A stretch of 64,000 nt of DNA from Alphaproteobacteria bacterium (GTDB lineage Bacteria > Pseudomonadota > Alphaproteobacteria > Rhodobacterales > Rhodobacteraceae), in NCBI GenBank assembly GCA_030427145.1, contig JAUHWT010000003.1, positions 62,001 through 126,000 on the forward strand. Reading direction: 5' to 3'. Made by a program: the position numbers and the translations under genes. Below the pieces are notes generated by a model. It did no database searches and was not told where the DNA came from. It saw only the letters and a list, made by a program, of their open reading frames with translations. This document shows positions 17,520 to 25,729 of this stretch, in pieces (the stretch's first letter is position 1; each line of letters starts with the position of its first letter).

Positions 17520-18227
17520 TCAGGCCGAGGACGCCAACTGGTTGTGCTTACGGGCCATGAATTCCTTGGCCGTTTCAACTGCGACCGCTGCATCCCTGCA
17601 GTATGCGTCAGCACCAATAGCCTTGCCAAACTCCTCATTCAGCGGCGCGCCGCCCACGAGAATGATGTAGTCGTCCCGCATGCCCTTGTCATTGAGCGTG
17701 TCGATCACAACCTTCATATAGGGCATTGTGGTTGTCAGCAGCGCCGACATGCCAAGAATGTCGGCCTCTTCCGTTTCGAGTGCCTCGAGGTAGGCCTCAA
17801 CAGCATTGTTAATGCCAAGATCCACCACCTCAAAACCGGCCCCTTCCATCATCATAGAGACAAGGTTTTTGCCGATATCATGAATGTCGCCCTTTACGGT
17901 TCCAATCACCATTTTGCCGAGACGTGGAGCGCCGGTTTCGATGAGGAGTGGCTTCAGGATTTTCATCCCGGCCTTCATGGCATTTGCTGCAAGAAGCACT
18001 TCAGGCACAAAAAGGATACCGTCCCTGAAATCGATTCCTACAATGCGCATGCCCTCAACAAGAGCTTTCGTCAGAATGTCGTAAGGCTGCCAACCGCGCT
18101 CAAGAAGAATATTCACACCTTCGACGATCTCGTCAGCAAGCCCGTCATAAAGGTCGTCAAACATCTGAGGGACAAGTTCCTCATCGCTGAGGTCGTTGAG
18201 GTCAAAATCTTCTTCTTCGTCAGCCAT
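17520..18227 (-). CDS. Corrinoid (B12-binding) methyl carrier protein, methionine synthase module
   Basis: Methyl carrier of 235 residues made of a helical cap domain (about 10-95) and a Rossmann-like cobalamin domain with the base-off motif GDIHDIGKN (Asp114, His116, Gly119), followed by GMSALLTTTMPYMK and ILVGGAPLNEEF. His116 is the lower cobalt ligand by family. The first 43 residues hold 17 Asp/Glu and no Lys or Arg, which is unusual and may be a docking tail. Ribosome site AAAGGAT precedes the start. Its likely partners are the homocysteine module (19526-20539), the pterin module (39548-40480) and the activator (40498-42537), together forming a split MetH. A methylamine- or betaine-type methyl donor is an alternative. 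Confidence 0.9.
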   Translation of the reverse strand: MADEEEDFDLNDLSDEELVPQMFDDLYDGLADEIVEGVNILLERGWQPYDILTKALVEGMRIVGIDFRDGILFVPEVLLAANAMKAGMKILKPLLIETGAPRLGKMVIGTVKGDIHDIGKNLVSMMMEGAGFEVVDLGINNAVEAYLEALETEEADILGMSALLTTTMPYMKVVIDTLNDKGMRDDYIILVGGAPLNEEFGKAIGADAYCRDAAVAVETAKEFMARKHNQLASSA

Positions 18228-18395
18228 GGCTATCCTTTCATCCCGCCTAAGGGCGAATGACGTGATCTCAGCAATTGACCGCTACCGTAAATTGCAAAAA
18301 TTCGCGGGACGTAAACGACTTTGCCGGTATCAGCGACGACATTGAGTTGGCCACGTCTGAAAAAAATATTCCATGTTGCTGATCGTCTGGCGCAT

Positions 18396-18410
18396 GTTCT
18401 ACTTTTGTTC
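18396..18410 (+). promoter_or_regulatory. LexA (SOS) box of alphaproteobacterial type
   Basis: The bases are GTTC, seven bases, GTTC, an exact match to the direct-repeat LexA site of alphaproteobacteria (GTTC-N7-GTTC). It ends 12 bases before the ATG at 18423 and touches a TATAAA (18411-18416) that could be the -10 element, so LexA binding would block the promoter of the radical SAM gene. Confidence 0.7.
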
Positions 18411-18422
18411 TATAAATGCGTC

Positions 18423-19511
18423 ATGGCAGACAGGGAATCGAAACTTAAGAGAGCGCTAAATCTGCGCGGCCGCGGCTCGCACACCAACCCCACTGGCCGT
18501 TTTGAGCGCTTCGAAACCGTGGAATTTGATGACGGTTGGACAAACGAAGAGGATATCCCGCCTGTCCGCACTGAGGTTGCGACCGAGACTCCGAAGAGCG
18601 TGATCGCCCGGAACACCTCGCCGGACATTCCCTTTGACCGGTCCCTGAACGCCTACCGCGGTTGTGAGCACGGTTGTGTTTACTGTTTCGCACGACCGTC
18701 GCACGCTTATCTCGGCCTGTCTCCGGGCCTCGATTTCGAGACGAAGCTGACAGCGAAGCCAAACGCAGCGGCACTACTGAAAAAAGAAATAGCAAAACGA
18801 AGTTACCGGGTCGCGACGCTGGCAATGGGGACCAACACCGACCCCTACCAACCGATTGAGCGGCAACTCAGAATTACTCGACAGGTTCTCGAGGTTCTGA
18901 ACGAATGGAGCCATCCGGTATCAATCGTCACAAAAGGCACCCTGATCGAACAGGATCTTGACGTCATCGGATCGATGGCAAAGCGCGGCATCGCGAGTGT
19001 CGGGATATCAGTGACCACCCTGGATCCGGAACTGTCGCGCTCCATGGAGCCAAGGGCTCCTGCCCCCACTCGGAGACTGGCGACAATTTCAAGACTTGCG
19101 GAAAAGGGCGTTCCTGTCAGGGTGATGATTGCACCTGTAGTACCCGGTCTGACTGACCACGAGTTGGAAAACATACTAAAATCAGCACGCGAAGCAGGTG
19201 CGACCCGGGCCAGCTATATCGCCTTGCGCCTGCCCCGGGAAGTCAGCCCGCTGTTCCAGGAATGGCTGTCGCGCTGCAAACCCGGTTACGCCTCGCGCGT
19301 GATGGCACGAGTTAGGGAATACCACGACGGCTCCGACTACAGTTCCGAATGGAGCAAGCGCATGACGGGCACGGGGCAGCACGCGCAACTGCTTGCCAAG
19401 CGGTTTCAGAACGCGACCAAAAAGCTGGGCTATTGCACCGGCTCTGAGTCCCTGCGTTGCGACCTGTTTAAAAAGCCGGAGCGCCTCAACCCGCAAATGG
19501 AATTGTTTTAA
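18423..19511 (+). CDS. PA0069-family radical SAM protein (SplB/DNA photolyase-like), probable SOS gene
   Basis: Radical SAM enzyme of 362 residues. The iron-sulfur cluster motif is YRGCEHGCVYCFARPSH (C-x3-C-x2-C). It is followed by LGLSPGLDFETKL and later PVSIVTKGTLIEQDLD, typical of the COG1533 SplB-like PA0069 family, related to spore photoproduct lyase. The substrate is unknown. Start at ATG 18423 (MADRESKLKRAL), because the conserved basic N-terminus with GRGSHTNPTGRFE begins there and the LexA box lies directly upstream; a longer frame runs to 18321. With TATAAA only 6 bases upstream of the ATG, the message could be leaderless. Convergent with the homocysteine methyltransferase gene, 14 bases apart. 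Confidence 0.88.
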   Translation: MADRESKLKRALNLRGRGSHTNPTGRFERFETVEFDDGWTNEEDIPPVRTEVATETPKSVIARNTSPDIPFDRSLNAYRGCEHGCVYCFARPSHAYLGLSPGLDFETKLTAKPNAAALLKKEIAKRSYRVATLAMGTNTDPYQPIERQLRITRQVLEVLNEWSHPVSIVTKGTLIEQDLDVIGSMAKRGIASVGISVTTLDPELSRSMEPRAPAPTRRLATISRLAEKGVPVRVMIAPVVPGLTDHELENILKSAREAGATRASYIALRLPREVSPLFQEWLSRCKPGYASRVMARVREYHDGSDYSSEWSKRMTGTGQHAQLLAKRFQNATKKLGYCTGSESLRCDLFKKPERLNPQMELF

Positions 19512-19525
19512 AGAAGGCCGTTTAA

Positions 19526-20539
19526 TTACCCCCGACGGCGGCGCCTTTGGCGTTCCGGTTTGGGCCCGCCTTCGGTGCCATCACTATCCGAGGAAAATGC
19601 ACCCAACCGCGCGGCAATCGTGTCCAAAGACGGGACGCCCCCCCGGTCTCCGGCGTTTTCCAATGCCTTTCGCATGGCCAAGAGATGAGCCGGCGTTGTG
19701 CCACAGCATCCGCCGATGATCCGTGCCCCACAATCCCGAGCGAGGAGCGCGTAATCAGCCATGAGCTCCGGCGTCCCGTCGTAGTGAATATGGCCATCAA
19801 CGTATTTCGGTATGCCGGCATTTCCCTTCGCGATCACGGGAAGCGGTGCACCAGCATCCCTGAAGCCGATCACCGTCCTCAACAGATCCGATGCACCGAC
19901 GCCACAATTGGCCCCGAAGGCCAACGGTGCATGAGGCAGTTCGGCAACCAGACGCACCATGTCAGCAGAGGTCAGCCCCATCATCGTCCGTCCGGACGTA
20001 TCAAAACTCATGGTGCCGCACCACGGGGCCCCTACCCGACCGATTCCGATGGACGCCGCTGTAAACTCCTCGGGTGCCGAGATTGTCTCCACCCAGAGAA
20101 CATCCGCACCGCCCTCCATCAGGGCTTCGGCTTGTTCCTCGAAAAGATCTGCCGCCGCTTCAATGGAAAGCGGACCATGTGGCTGCATTATTTCTCCGGT
20201 TGGCCCCATGGACCCGGCAACCACCACGGGGCTATCCGAGGCATCCGCAACCTCGCGTGCCAGCATTGCGGCCTTTTTGTTGATCTCGGAGACACGATCC
20301 GAGGCTTCGTGCAGCGCCAGGCGACTGGCGTTGCCTCCAAAGCTGTTGGTCAGGAAAAGATCACTGCCCGCGTCGGACGCGCCGCGATACAGGGCCAGGA
20401 TTTTTTCAGGCGCATCGATATTCCAAAGTTCGGGCGCCTCACCGGACTCCAGACCCATATTGAACAGGTTGGTGCCGGTTGCACCATCAGCGAGGATCCA
20501 GTCCCGCTCTGAAAGCAAATCCTGAAGGGTAGAACGCAT
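19526..20539 (-). CDS. Homocysteine S-methyltransferase module of split methionine synthase (BHMT family)
   Basis: Zinc-dependent methyltransferase of 337 residues (Pfam S-methyl_trans). N-terminal LADGATGTNL, then FLTNSFGGN, GSMGPTGE, and zinc ligands in FGANCGVG (Cys212) and IGGCCGT (Cys278 and Cys279). Members are often annotated betaine-homocysteine methyltransferase. Here, with a separate corrinoid protein and pterin module in the window, I favour the homocysteine half of a three-part methionine synthase, as reported genetically for Phaeobacter and Dinoroseobacter. The C-terminus is a low-complexity linker ending in PERQRRRRRG, a tail shared with two other proteins of the system. Start at ATG 20539 behind GGAGG, one base after the SufE stop codon. 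Confidence 0.88.
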   Translation of the reverse strand: MRSTLQDLLSERDWILADGATGTNLFNMGLESGEAPELWNIDAPEKILALYRGASDAGSDLFLTNSFGGNASRLALHEASDRVSEINKKAAMLAREVADASDSPVVVAGSMGPTGEIMQPHGPLSIEAAADLFEEQAEALMEGGADVLWVETISAPEEFTAASIGIGRVGAPWCGTMSFDTSGRTMMGLTSADMVRLVAELPHAPLAFGANCGVGASDLLRTVIGFRDAGAPLPVIAKGNAGIPKYVDGHIHYDGTPELMADYALLARDCGARIIGGCCGTTPAHLLAMRKALENAGDRGGVPSLDTIAARLGAFSSDSDGTEGGPKPERQRRRRRG

Positions 20540-20540
20540 G

Positions 20541-20990
20541 TCAGGCCTCCAAATTGTCAAGACGACCGGATTTAGCCGCATCCGCGACTGCTCGGATTCT
20601 CGCGATCATTGCCGTCAAACCGTTTGATCGCTGCGCCGACAAATGCTCGTCGAGGCCAAGTCGTCCCAACTCCTTCGCAGCGTCCACACCGAGAACATCG
20701 GATATGGTCAGGCCGGAATACAACGCATGCAGGGATGCGATCAGACCACGGACGATCATCGCATCCGAGTCGCCATCGAAATCAAATACGGCTTCCTCAC
20801 CGGAACCTTCAATTCGTGGCACAATCCAGACCTGGCTGGCGCAACCATTGACCTTCGTAGCCGGAACACGCAGAGCCTCATCCAGTTCAGGCATCTTTTT
20901 ACCCATTTCGATCACATAGCGGTACCGGTCTTCCCAGTCCTCAAGAAACTCAAAATCTTCAACTATGTTTTCAAAATTCTTCGTAGCCAC
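20541..20990 (-). CDS. sufE: SufE-family sulfur transfer protein
   Basis: Protein of 149 residues that accepts persulfide sulfur from a cysteine desulfurase (SufS) and hands it on for iron-sulfur cluster assembly. The active cysteine is in TKVNGCASQVWI (about residue 50), and the N-terminal FENIVEDFEFLEDWEDRYRYVIEMGKK is the usual SufE helix region. It sits alone, without suf genes. It is the first gene of a transcript that continues with the homocysteine methyltransferase module, only one base later, with that gene's ribosome site inside sufE. Confidence 0.93.
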   Translation of the reverse strand: MATKNFENIVEDFEFLEDWEDRYRYVIEMGKKMPELDEALRVPATKVNGCASQVWIVPRIEGSGEEAVFDFDGDSDAMIVRGLIASLHALYSGLTISDVLGVDAAKELGRLGLDEHLSAQRSNGLTAMIARIRAVADAAKSGRLDNLEA

Positions 20991-21127
20991 CGGATTCGTC
21001 CATTACCGCCACTGTTCCTTTCGCACTTAGGGCGATAATGGCGCAAGGTCCAGTGAAGCCGCCCCTTTTTTACTTTTCATTGACCGGGTCAGCGTCTATT
21101 TCCTGCTGGGGCTAAAGACGGGGAACC

Positions 21128-21577
21128 ATGCAAAAAATTTGGCTAATTCTTATCGGCTTGACCGTTTTTTCCGGGTGCTCGATGGAGGTTCCGTCTTTCC
21201 TGGGACGTGAAGGCTCGGGTGACAGCACGTTTAGCCTCGGCGGTCCCGAACCGCTGCCCGAACCCGTAGCGGTTTCCATTGCGTCAGCAACCGTGGAACC
21301 CGCACTTCACGGTGTCATCGTTCGGGTAGAGGGCGTGGCGCCGACCCAAGGGTACTACGGAGCAAGTCTGGTGGAATACCGTGACGGAGAACCGGGACCA
21401 AATGGTCTGGTCGAAATGGCGTTTGTCGCTCTTCCGCCCGATGTCACGCAGCAACCCGGTCCGGCCCAAACCCGCGAACTGAGAGCGGCCCGGTTCTACA
21501 CCAACGCCGAACTTGAATCGATCCGCGGCGTCAGCATCCAGGGAGCGGGCGTCTCGCGCACACTCTCCCTAAGATGA
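21128..21577 (+). CDS. Predicted lipoprotein of unknown function
   Basis: Protein of 149 residues. The first 17 form a lipoprotein signal (MQKIWLILIGLTVFSGC) with cysteine 17 as the likely lipidated residue. The mature part holds GPEPLPEP and a beta-rich core with VEPALHGVIVRVEGVAPTQGYYGASL. I do not recognise a named domain, although the layout resembles small alphaproteobacterial lipoproteins. The gene converges on rnd, 4 bases apart. Confidence 0.75.
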   Translation: MQKIWLILIGLTVFSGCSMEVPSFLGREGSGDSTFSLGGPEPLPEPVAVSIASATVEPALHGVIVRVEGVAPTQGYYGASLVEYRDGEPGPNGLVEMAFVALPPDVTQQPGPAQTRELRAARFYTNAELESIRGVSIQGAGVSRTLSLR

Positions 21578-21581
21578 CCTT

Positions 21582-22751
21582 TTAACCGCCAATCTTAACC
21601 ACGTTGATTTCAGACCCATTGGCTGAGAGCGCGATTTCGCCGCGTTTAAGCCGCATTGCGTCCCGTCCGAATACCTCGAACCTCCACCCTTTGAGGGCTG
21701 CGATGTCAGGCTTCTTTTCCGATGCAAGACGGTCGAGGTCAGCCGACGAGGCGATCAGTTTTTGCGCCACGCCCTCCTGTGTGGAACGGGCCTTCAGGAA
21801 CACGCGCAGCAGGTCACACAAGGCGGTGGCATTGTTCGCAGTCCGCGGTCGCTCCTCCGGTTTGGGAATCTCGTCGCGCGGCATGATTTCGGCGACCCTC
21901 AGAGCCTTGAGGATGCCCTCTGCAATGTCTCCCTTGCGTGCCTCCCGTAAGAGAAGCCGTGATTTACCTAGCTCTTCCAAGTCTTTGGGACGGTTGGCCG
22001 CCAGTTCCATCATCGCGTCGTCTTTATAGATGCGATTCCGGGGAACATTGCGATCGCGTGCGGTCGCTTCCCTGAATTTCGCGAGTTCCTTGAGTGCGGC
22101 GAGAAAACGCGGCGAGGTCGTCCGGGTTTTAACACGCTGCCATGCATCTTCCGGGTCGATGGTATAGGTGTCAGGGTTCAGGAGTATCGAAAGCTCCTCC
22201 TCCACCCACGCACTACGGCCGCTTTCTTTGAGCTGTTCCGCCAAATCCTCATAAATGACGCGCAGGTGCGTGACATCACCTATGGCGTATTTCTTCTGCG
22301 CCGCGCTCAGCGGTCTGCGGCTCCAGTCGGTGAAGCGGGAGGACTTGTCGATACTCTGATTGGCAATCCGCCTTACAAGAGTTTCATACCCCACCTGGTC
22401 GCCGTAGCCGCACACCATGGCGGCAACCTGGGTATCAAAAAACGGCTGGGGAATAACACCGGCCTCGACCTGAAAAATCTCGAGATCCTGACGGGCAGCG
22501 TGAAAAACCTTAACCACGTCGGGGTTGCGAAACAAATCATAAAGCGGCTCGAGCGACAGCCCGTCGGCCAGTATATCAACAAGTACCGCGTCCTCGCGAT
22601 CGTCGTCCCCCGGCCGGGCCAACTGCACCAGACAAAGCTGGGAAAAATAGGTTCTCTCTCTTAAAAACTCCGTATCGACAGTCACATACGGATACCTGGA
22701 ACATTCAGAGCAGAACTGGGCCAGCTCTTCGGTCGTCTCAATGGTTTTCAA
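21582..22751 (-). CDS. rnd: Ribonuclease D
   Basis: 3'-5' exoribonuclease (389 residues) for tRNA 3' processing. The DEDD catalytic residues are in YVTVDTEFLRERTY, VFHAARQDLEIF and KKYAIGDVTHL (with Tyr). The nuclease domain (about 1-200) is followed by an HRDC domain (PRFLAALKELAKFREATARDRNVPRNRIYKDDAMMELA). Length and layout match the family. Monocistronic as far as can be seen. Confidence 0.95.
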   Translation of the reverse strand: MKTIETTEELAQFCSECSRYPYVTVDTEFLRERTYFSQLCLVQLARPGDDDREDAVLVDILADGLSLEPLYDLFRNPDVVKVFHAARQDLEIFQVEAGVIPQPFFDTQVAAMVCGYGDQVGYETLVRRIANQSIDKSSRFTDWSRRPLSAAQKKYAIGDVTHLRVIYEDLAEQLKESGRSAWVEEELSILLNPDTYTIDPEDAWQRVKTRTTSPRFLAALKELAKFREATARDRNVPRNRIYKDDAMMELAANRPKDLEELGKSRLLLREARKGDIAEGILKALRVAEIMPRDEIPKPEERPRTANNATALCDLLRVFLKARSTQEGVAQKLIASSADLDRLASEKKPDIAALKGWRFEVFGRDAMRLKRGEIALSANGSEINVVKIGG

Positions 22752-23012
22752 TCAGGGCTCCCTGACACGAATGTGCCGGTCCTCTTTCAAGGAAAAGCAG
22801 TTGCTTTCAGTCGAATGCAACAAACTCAACGCTTTAGATGGTTTCATTTCAAACTTCACGCTCCTGTTTTGCACATAGCGAAAGCCAAGGCAATTGGACA
22901 TGAAACGTGAGTTGGCAACCCGGATGTACTTCACTGGCGCGCACCCATGGTTAACCATTCGTTTTTTTGTATGCGTTATGTTCCCGGTGATTAACGATTA
23001 CGGGCAGAAGCG

Positions 23013-23294
23013 ATGGAATCCAACAAACAGATGCTGGCCGCAATGGCCGAAATTGGGGCGCTGCGTAATTTCCTGGTTCAGACCGTCGCCTTAAGACTTC
23101 TCGAAGAACCGGATCCCCTGGGCTCCTGCGAAGCGGTCAACAATCTTCTCAACGCGGCACCTACCATGCCGGGAAGTACATCGATTGATTTGGATCCCGC
23201 GATGTCCGACCTGCTCGCAGCAATGACTGATGAACGTACGGCCGCAATCGGGCGTGAGGTTCGCGACCGGATCGGCGCAATCCTCCAAACCTGA
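23013..23294 (+). CDS. Small hypothetical protein, 93 residues
   Basis: A short but codon-biased frame that fills the gap between rnd and the protease pair. The protein is mostly helical (LAAMAEIGALRNFLVQTVALRLLEEPDPL..., ending in IGREVRDRIGAIL). No signal peptide or membrane segment, and no domain I recognise. The ribosome site is weak. It converges on the propeptide-like gene (11 bases apart). The 260 bases upstream contain no other gene. Confidence 0.6.
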   Translation: MESNKQMLAAMAEIGALRNFLVQTVALRLLEEPDPLGSCEAVNNLLNAAPTMPGSTSIDLDPAMSDLLAAMTDERTAAIGREVRDRIGAILQT

Positions 23295-23305
23295 AATACT
23301 TTCCG

Positions 23306-23638
23306 TTAGCGGAACAGTTCGGGCGTTGGCGGAACAAACACATCCGCTACGTAAGGTTCCAGTTGTTCCGGTATCTTCGACGCGGACGCGGCAAGCCCAT
23401 GATGCAGCAGTTTGGCGTCCAACCCAAACACCTCTGCAAACCGGTCCGCACTTCCCGATATGGAAAGCGTGTTGCCGTCTCCCGTCACGACCTGAAACCC
23501 CAGAGATTCCAGTCGGGCCGAAATTGCGGTCCTGCGCTCCGGAGACGTGTCTTTCAGGGAGGGGCCGTCTTCGAGGATTGACGACCCGTCATCCCTTATC
23601 ATTACCAACTGGGCATTAATCACATCGTCATCGGCCAT
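23306..23638 (-). CDS. Stand-alone propeptide-like protein beside the subtilisin-like protease
   Basis: Protein of 110 residues with no signal peptide. Residues 34-76 align without gaps, or nearly so, with residues 43-85 of the neighbouring protease: both read R-x2-A-x5-L-x3-GF-x-V, then TLSI, then F-x3-FG and AKL. A second shared block is PEQLEPYVADV here and PESLSPLIEGA in the protease. This is the pattern of the pro-kumamolisin activation type propeptide (L-x3-GF-V ... LP-x2-L-x2-V). The gene is therefore a free copy of the protease prodomain and could act as an intramolecular-chaperone substitute or an inhibitor, by analogy with free I9-type inhibitors. Start at ATG 23638 behind GGAGA. 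It follows the protease by 68 bases on the same strand. Confidence 0.8.
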   Translation of the reverse strand: MADDDVINAQLVMIRDDGSSILEDGPSLKDTSPERRTAISARLESLGFQVVTGDGNTLSISGSADRFAEVFGLDAKLLHHGLAASASKIPEQLEPYVADVFVPPTPELFR

Positions 23639-23706
23639 TTTGGTTCTCCAGCCAGATGGAGGGCGCGCATGATGCGCGCCCATCTATTATATACCTGTCC
23701 AGTTCG

Positions 23707-25260
23707 TCAGCGGGAACGCAATGTCTCAATGAGGTCCTCGACAAACTCCGTTGATATCTCGGGCATCGCCCCGGACGTCACCATTGCCATCTGGGTTTCC
23801 TTGGGAGCGGAGAAGAATTTGGCCGCGACCCCTCCCATCGTGTTCAGGTAAGCCCATTTGGCGTCCGCCAGGCCGGCTCCGGTTGCCTTGTCCGGCCCGG
23901 AAGTCGCGGTATCGCCATTGGCCGTAGTCCCCTTCTTCACATCCCGCGCACTTTTTTCCAGCGCCTGCTTGATTTTCGCGGGCGTCGCCGAGGGTTCTTT
24001 TTCCAGCATCAGCGCAACGATGCCCGCAATTTGAGGACAGGCCGCTGACGTACCCGAAAACAACCCCCAACCGTCCGTTCCTGAGCCGGTGGTCGGTGTG
24101 ATGCTGTCCAGTTGCGCGCCTTCCTGCACGGGAAGCAGGATACTAGGCGCGTAACCGCTTCCGCTTATGGTGATCCTTTTGCCGGTCAGTCCGCAAACAT
24201 CAGGCACGGATCGACCCGGGTAGAACGACGAGTCAAAACTGGACGCATAACTGGATGCCTCAAAGTCCAGAGTGTCGGGCAGGTTCACATGCACACCACC
24301 GACCGAGATGACGTCAGGATGGCTCCCCGGGAACGCAAGATGACCATTCCCTGCCGAAAAACAGACAACGACTCCCTGCGCGACCGCGTTGGCCACCGCC
24401 GCCTCCAGAGGTTTCAACCAGTTGGGAATGGAAGTGTTCGGGAAGTCGATGTGATACCCCCAACTGTTCGTCAGAACGTGTGGCTTCTTCGAATTCGAAA
24501 GCGCCATATTGATGGCACCAACCGGATCGTTGCCAGTTTTAACCGGCAGGAGCGTGATATCGGGCGCGCAGGCGAAGATGTTCGCACTCTCACCTGTACC
24601 ATGCCCGTTGGAATCGCTTCCGGGATCCGAAGCACCAGGCCCGAGGAGTGTTTTGTAGGAACGGTAGCCACGTTCGGTGAAGAACGGGTGCCTATAAAAT
24701 CCGGTATCAAGCATACCGACGGTCACGCCCTTACCGGTCACACCCAGACGATGAACCCGAGAGGCGCGTAGCATCACGGCAACCCCATCGGGTACACTCA
24801 GATACTGATAGGCGGAGGAATGGATCGGTGCCACGGGCGGAATTGCGGAAACACCGAAATAGGTGGGCGGACGGGCGATGACGGCCCCCTCTATCAACGG
24901 AGACAGCGACTCCGGCGCGTTGAGAAGCGACGCGTCCGGATCACTGTCATCGGTGCCCATAAACGTAATTTCATTGTTTGGCGCTATTTCGGTCTTTTGT
25001 TTTGTCAGCTTTGCGCCAAAAAAACTTCGGAACAGCTTTGCATCGGCGCCGATGGACAGTGTTTTATCGTTCGACGCCTCCTCAAAAACATGAAATCCCG
25101 CGTCCCGAAGCGCGCGTTTGGCGTCCCGAACGTCGTCATCTGTTGACGCAAATTCACCGACATTGCTCGCGTCGATCCTGATGTCCGTATCAAACAGCGA
25201 GTTTCGACCGATGGAACGTGGCGACACGTTGGCGATTACCTCATAGTCCATATCAGACAT
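23707..25260 (-). CDS. Subtilisin-like serine protease (S8) with pro-kumamolisin-like prodomain, no signal peptide
   Basis: Protease of 517 residues. The prodomain-like region is about 1-150. The catalytic domain carries Asp185 (VGMLDTGFYR), His220 (SDSNGHGTG), oxyanion Asn305 (CFSAGNGHL) and Ser405 (GLFSGTSAACPQIAG), so the classic S8 triad is complete. A C-terminal extension (about 470-517) ends in ISTEFVEDLIETLRSR. There is no Sec or Tat signal, so it is either cytoplasmic or exported another way. Start at ATG 25260 behind AAAGGA; an upstream frame reaches 25341. The neighbour downstream codes for a separate copy of the prodomain. About 470 bases of gene-free, locally AT-rich DNA lie upstream. 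It looks accessory compared with the surrounding core genes. Confidence 0.9.
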   Translation of the reverse strand: MSDMDYEVIANVSPRSIGRNSLFDTDIRIDASNVGEFASTDDDVRDAKRALRDAGFHVFEEASNDKTLSIGADAKLFRSFFGAKLTKQKTEIAPNNEITFMGTDDSDPDASLLNAPESLSPLIEGAVIARPPTYFGVSAIPPVAPIHSSAYQYLSVPDGVAVMLRASRVHRLGVTGKGVTVGMLDTGFYRHPFFTERGYRSYKTLLGPGASDPGSDSNGHGTGESANIFACAPDITLLPVKTGNDPVGAINMALSNSKKPHVLTNSWGYHIDFPNTSIPNWLKPLEAAVANAVAQGVVVCFSAGNGHLAFPGSHPDVISVGGVHVNLPDTLDFEASSYASSFDSSFYPGRSVPDVCGLTGKRITISGSGYAPSILLPVQEGAQLDSITPTTGSGTDGWGLFSGTSAACPQIAGIVALMLEKEPSATPAKIKQALEKSARDVKKGTTANGDTATSGPDKATGAGLADAKWAYLNTMGGVAAKFFSAPKETQMAMVTSGAMPEISTEFVEDLIETLRSR

Positions 25261-25729
25261 GGCTGGTCCTTTGCTTGACTGTGACCGGTGATACCGCGTT
25301 CCAAGAGAATCCCGGCCTGACCCCCGCGCGGATACATGCATTGGGCAGCAGCCAATCGAGCGGCTCGTTTGGTGAATAAAATCTACCGAATTCGCTCAGA
25401 CACAACGGCACACGCTAAAATTCACACAAGCGGCTGATCCGACGCACCAAGATGTCTACCCGTAGAGCCGCGCACAACAGAAGGCGTACCCAAGCATAAT
25501 AATCAAGCATTACTTGAATTTAACTTCAATTTAAAACAGTAATACTTTATTTTACCAGAATCAGCGCCGAAAGTCAAACTCGGCCAGCGATCACTCGACT
25601 GACAACCGCAACAAAAAAGTCTGCAATCGCATATCTCAGGGACACCGCCTCTACATTAGTGAAAAACCCGCAAAAACGCGAAACAAACGCCTTCTTGACG
25701 GAGCCGGAAAACCTGCCCATACCGCGCTG
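25261..25729. other. Gene-free 469-base region between protease and lepA, with an AT-rich patch
   Basis: No convincing coding frame. Bases 25495-25560 are clearly AT-rich against the GC-rich neighbourhood and contain nested short inverted repeats (for example TTGAA-6-TTCAA inside ATTAC...GTAAT at 25509-25542) and one TTAA-N7-TTAA pair (25520-25534) that matches the CtrA half-site spacing. It must hold the promoters of both divergent genes. The composition could mark a transfer boundary or a regulatory region. Confidence 0.5.

Noticed and set aside
25520-25534. TTAA-N7-TTAA in the protease/lepA gap as a CtrA box
   Set aside because: Spacing fits, but it sits in a very AT-rich patch, lacks the trailing C, and is about 260 bases from the protease start; kept only as a note.
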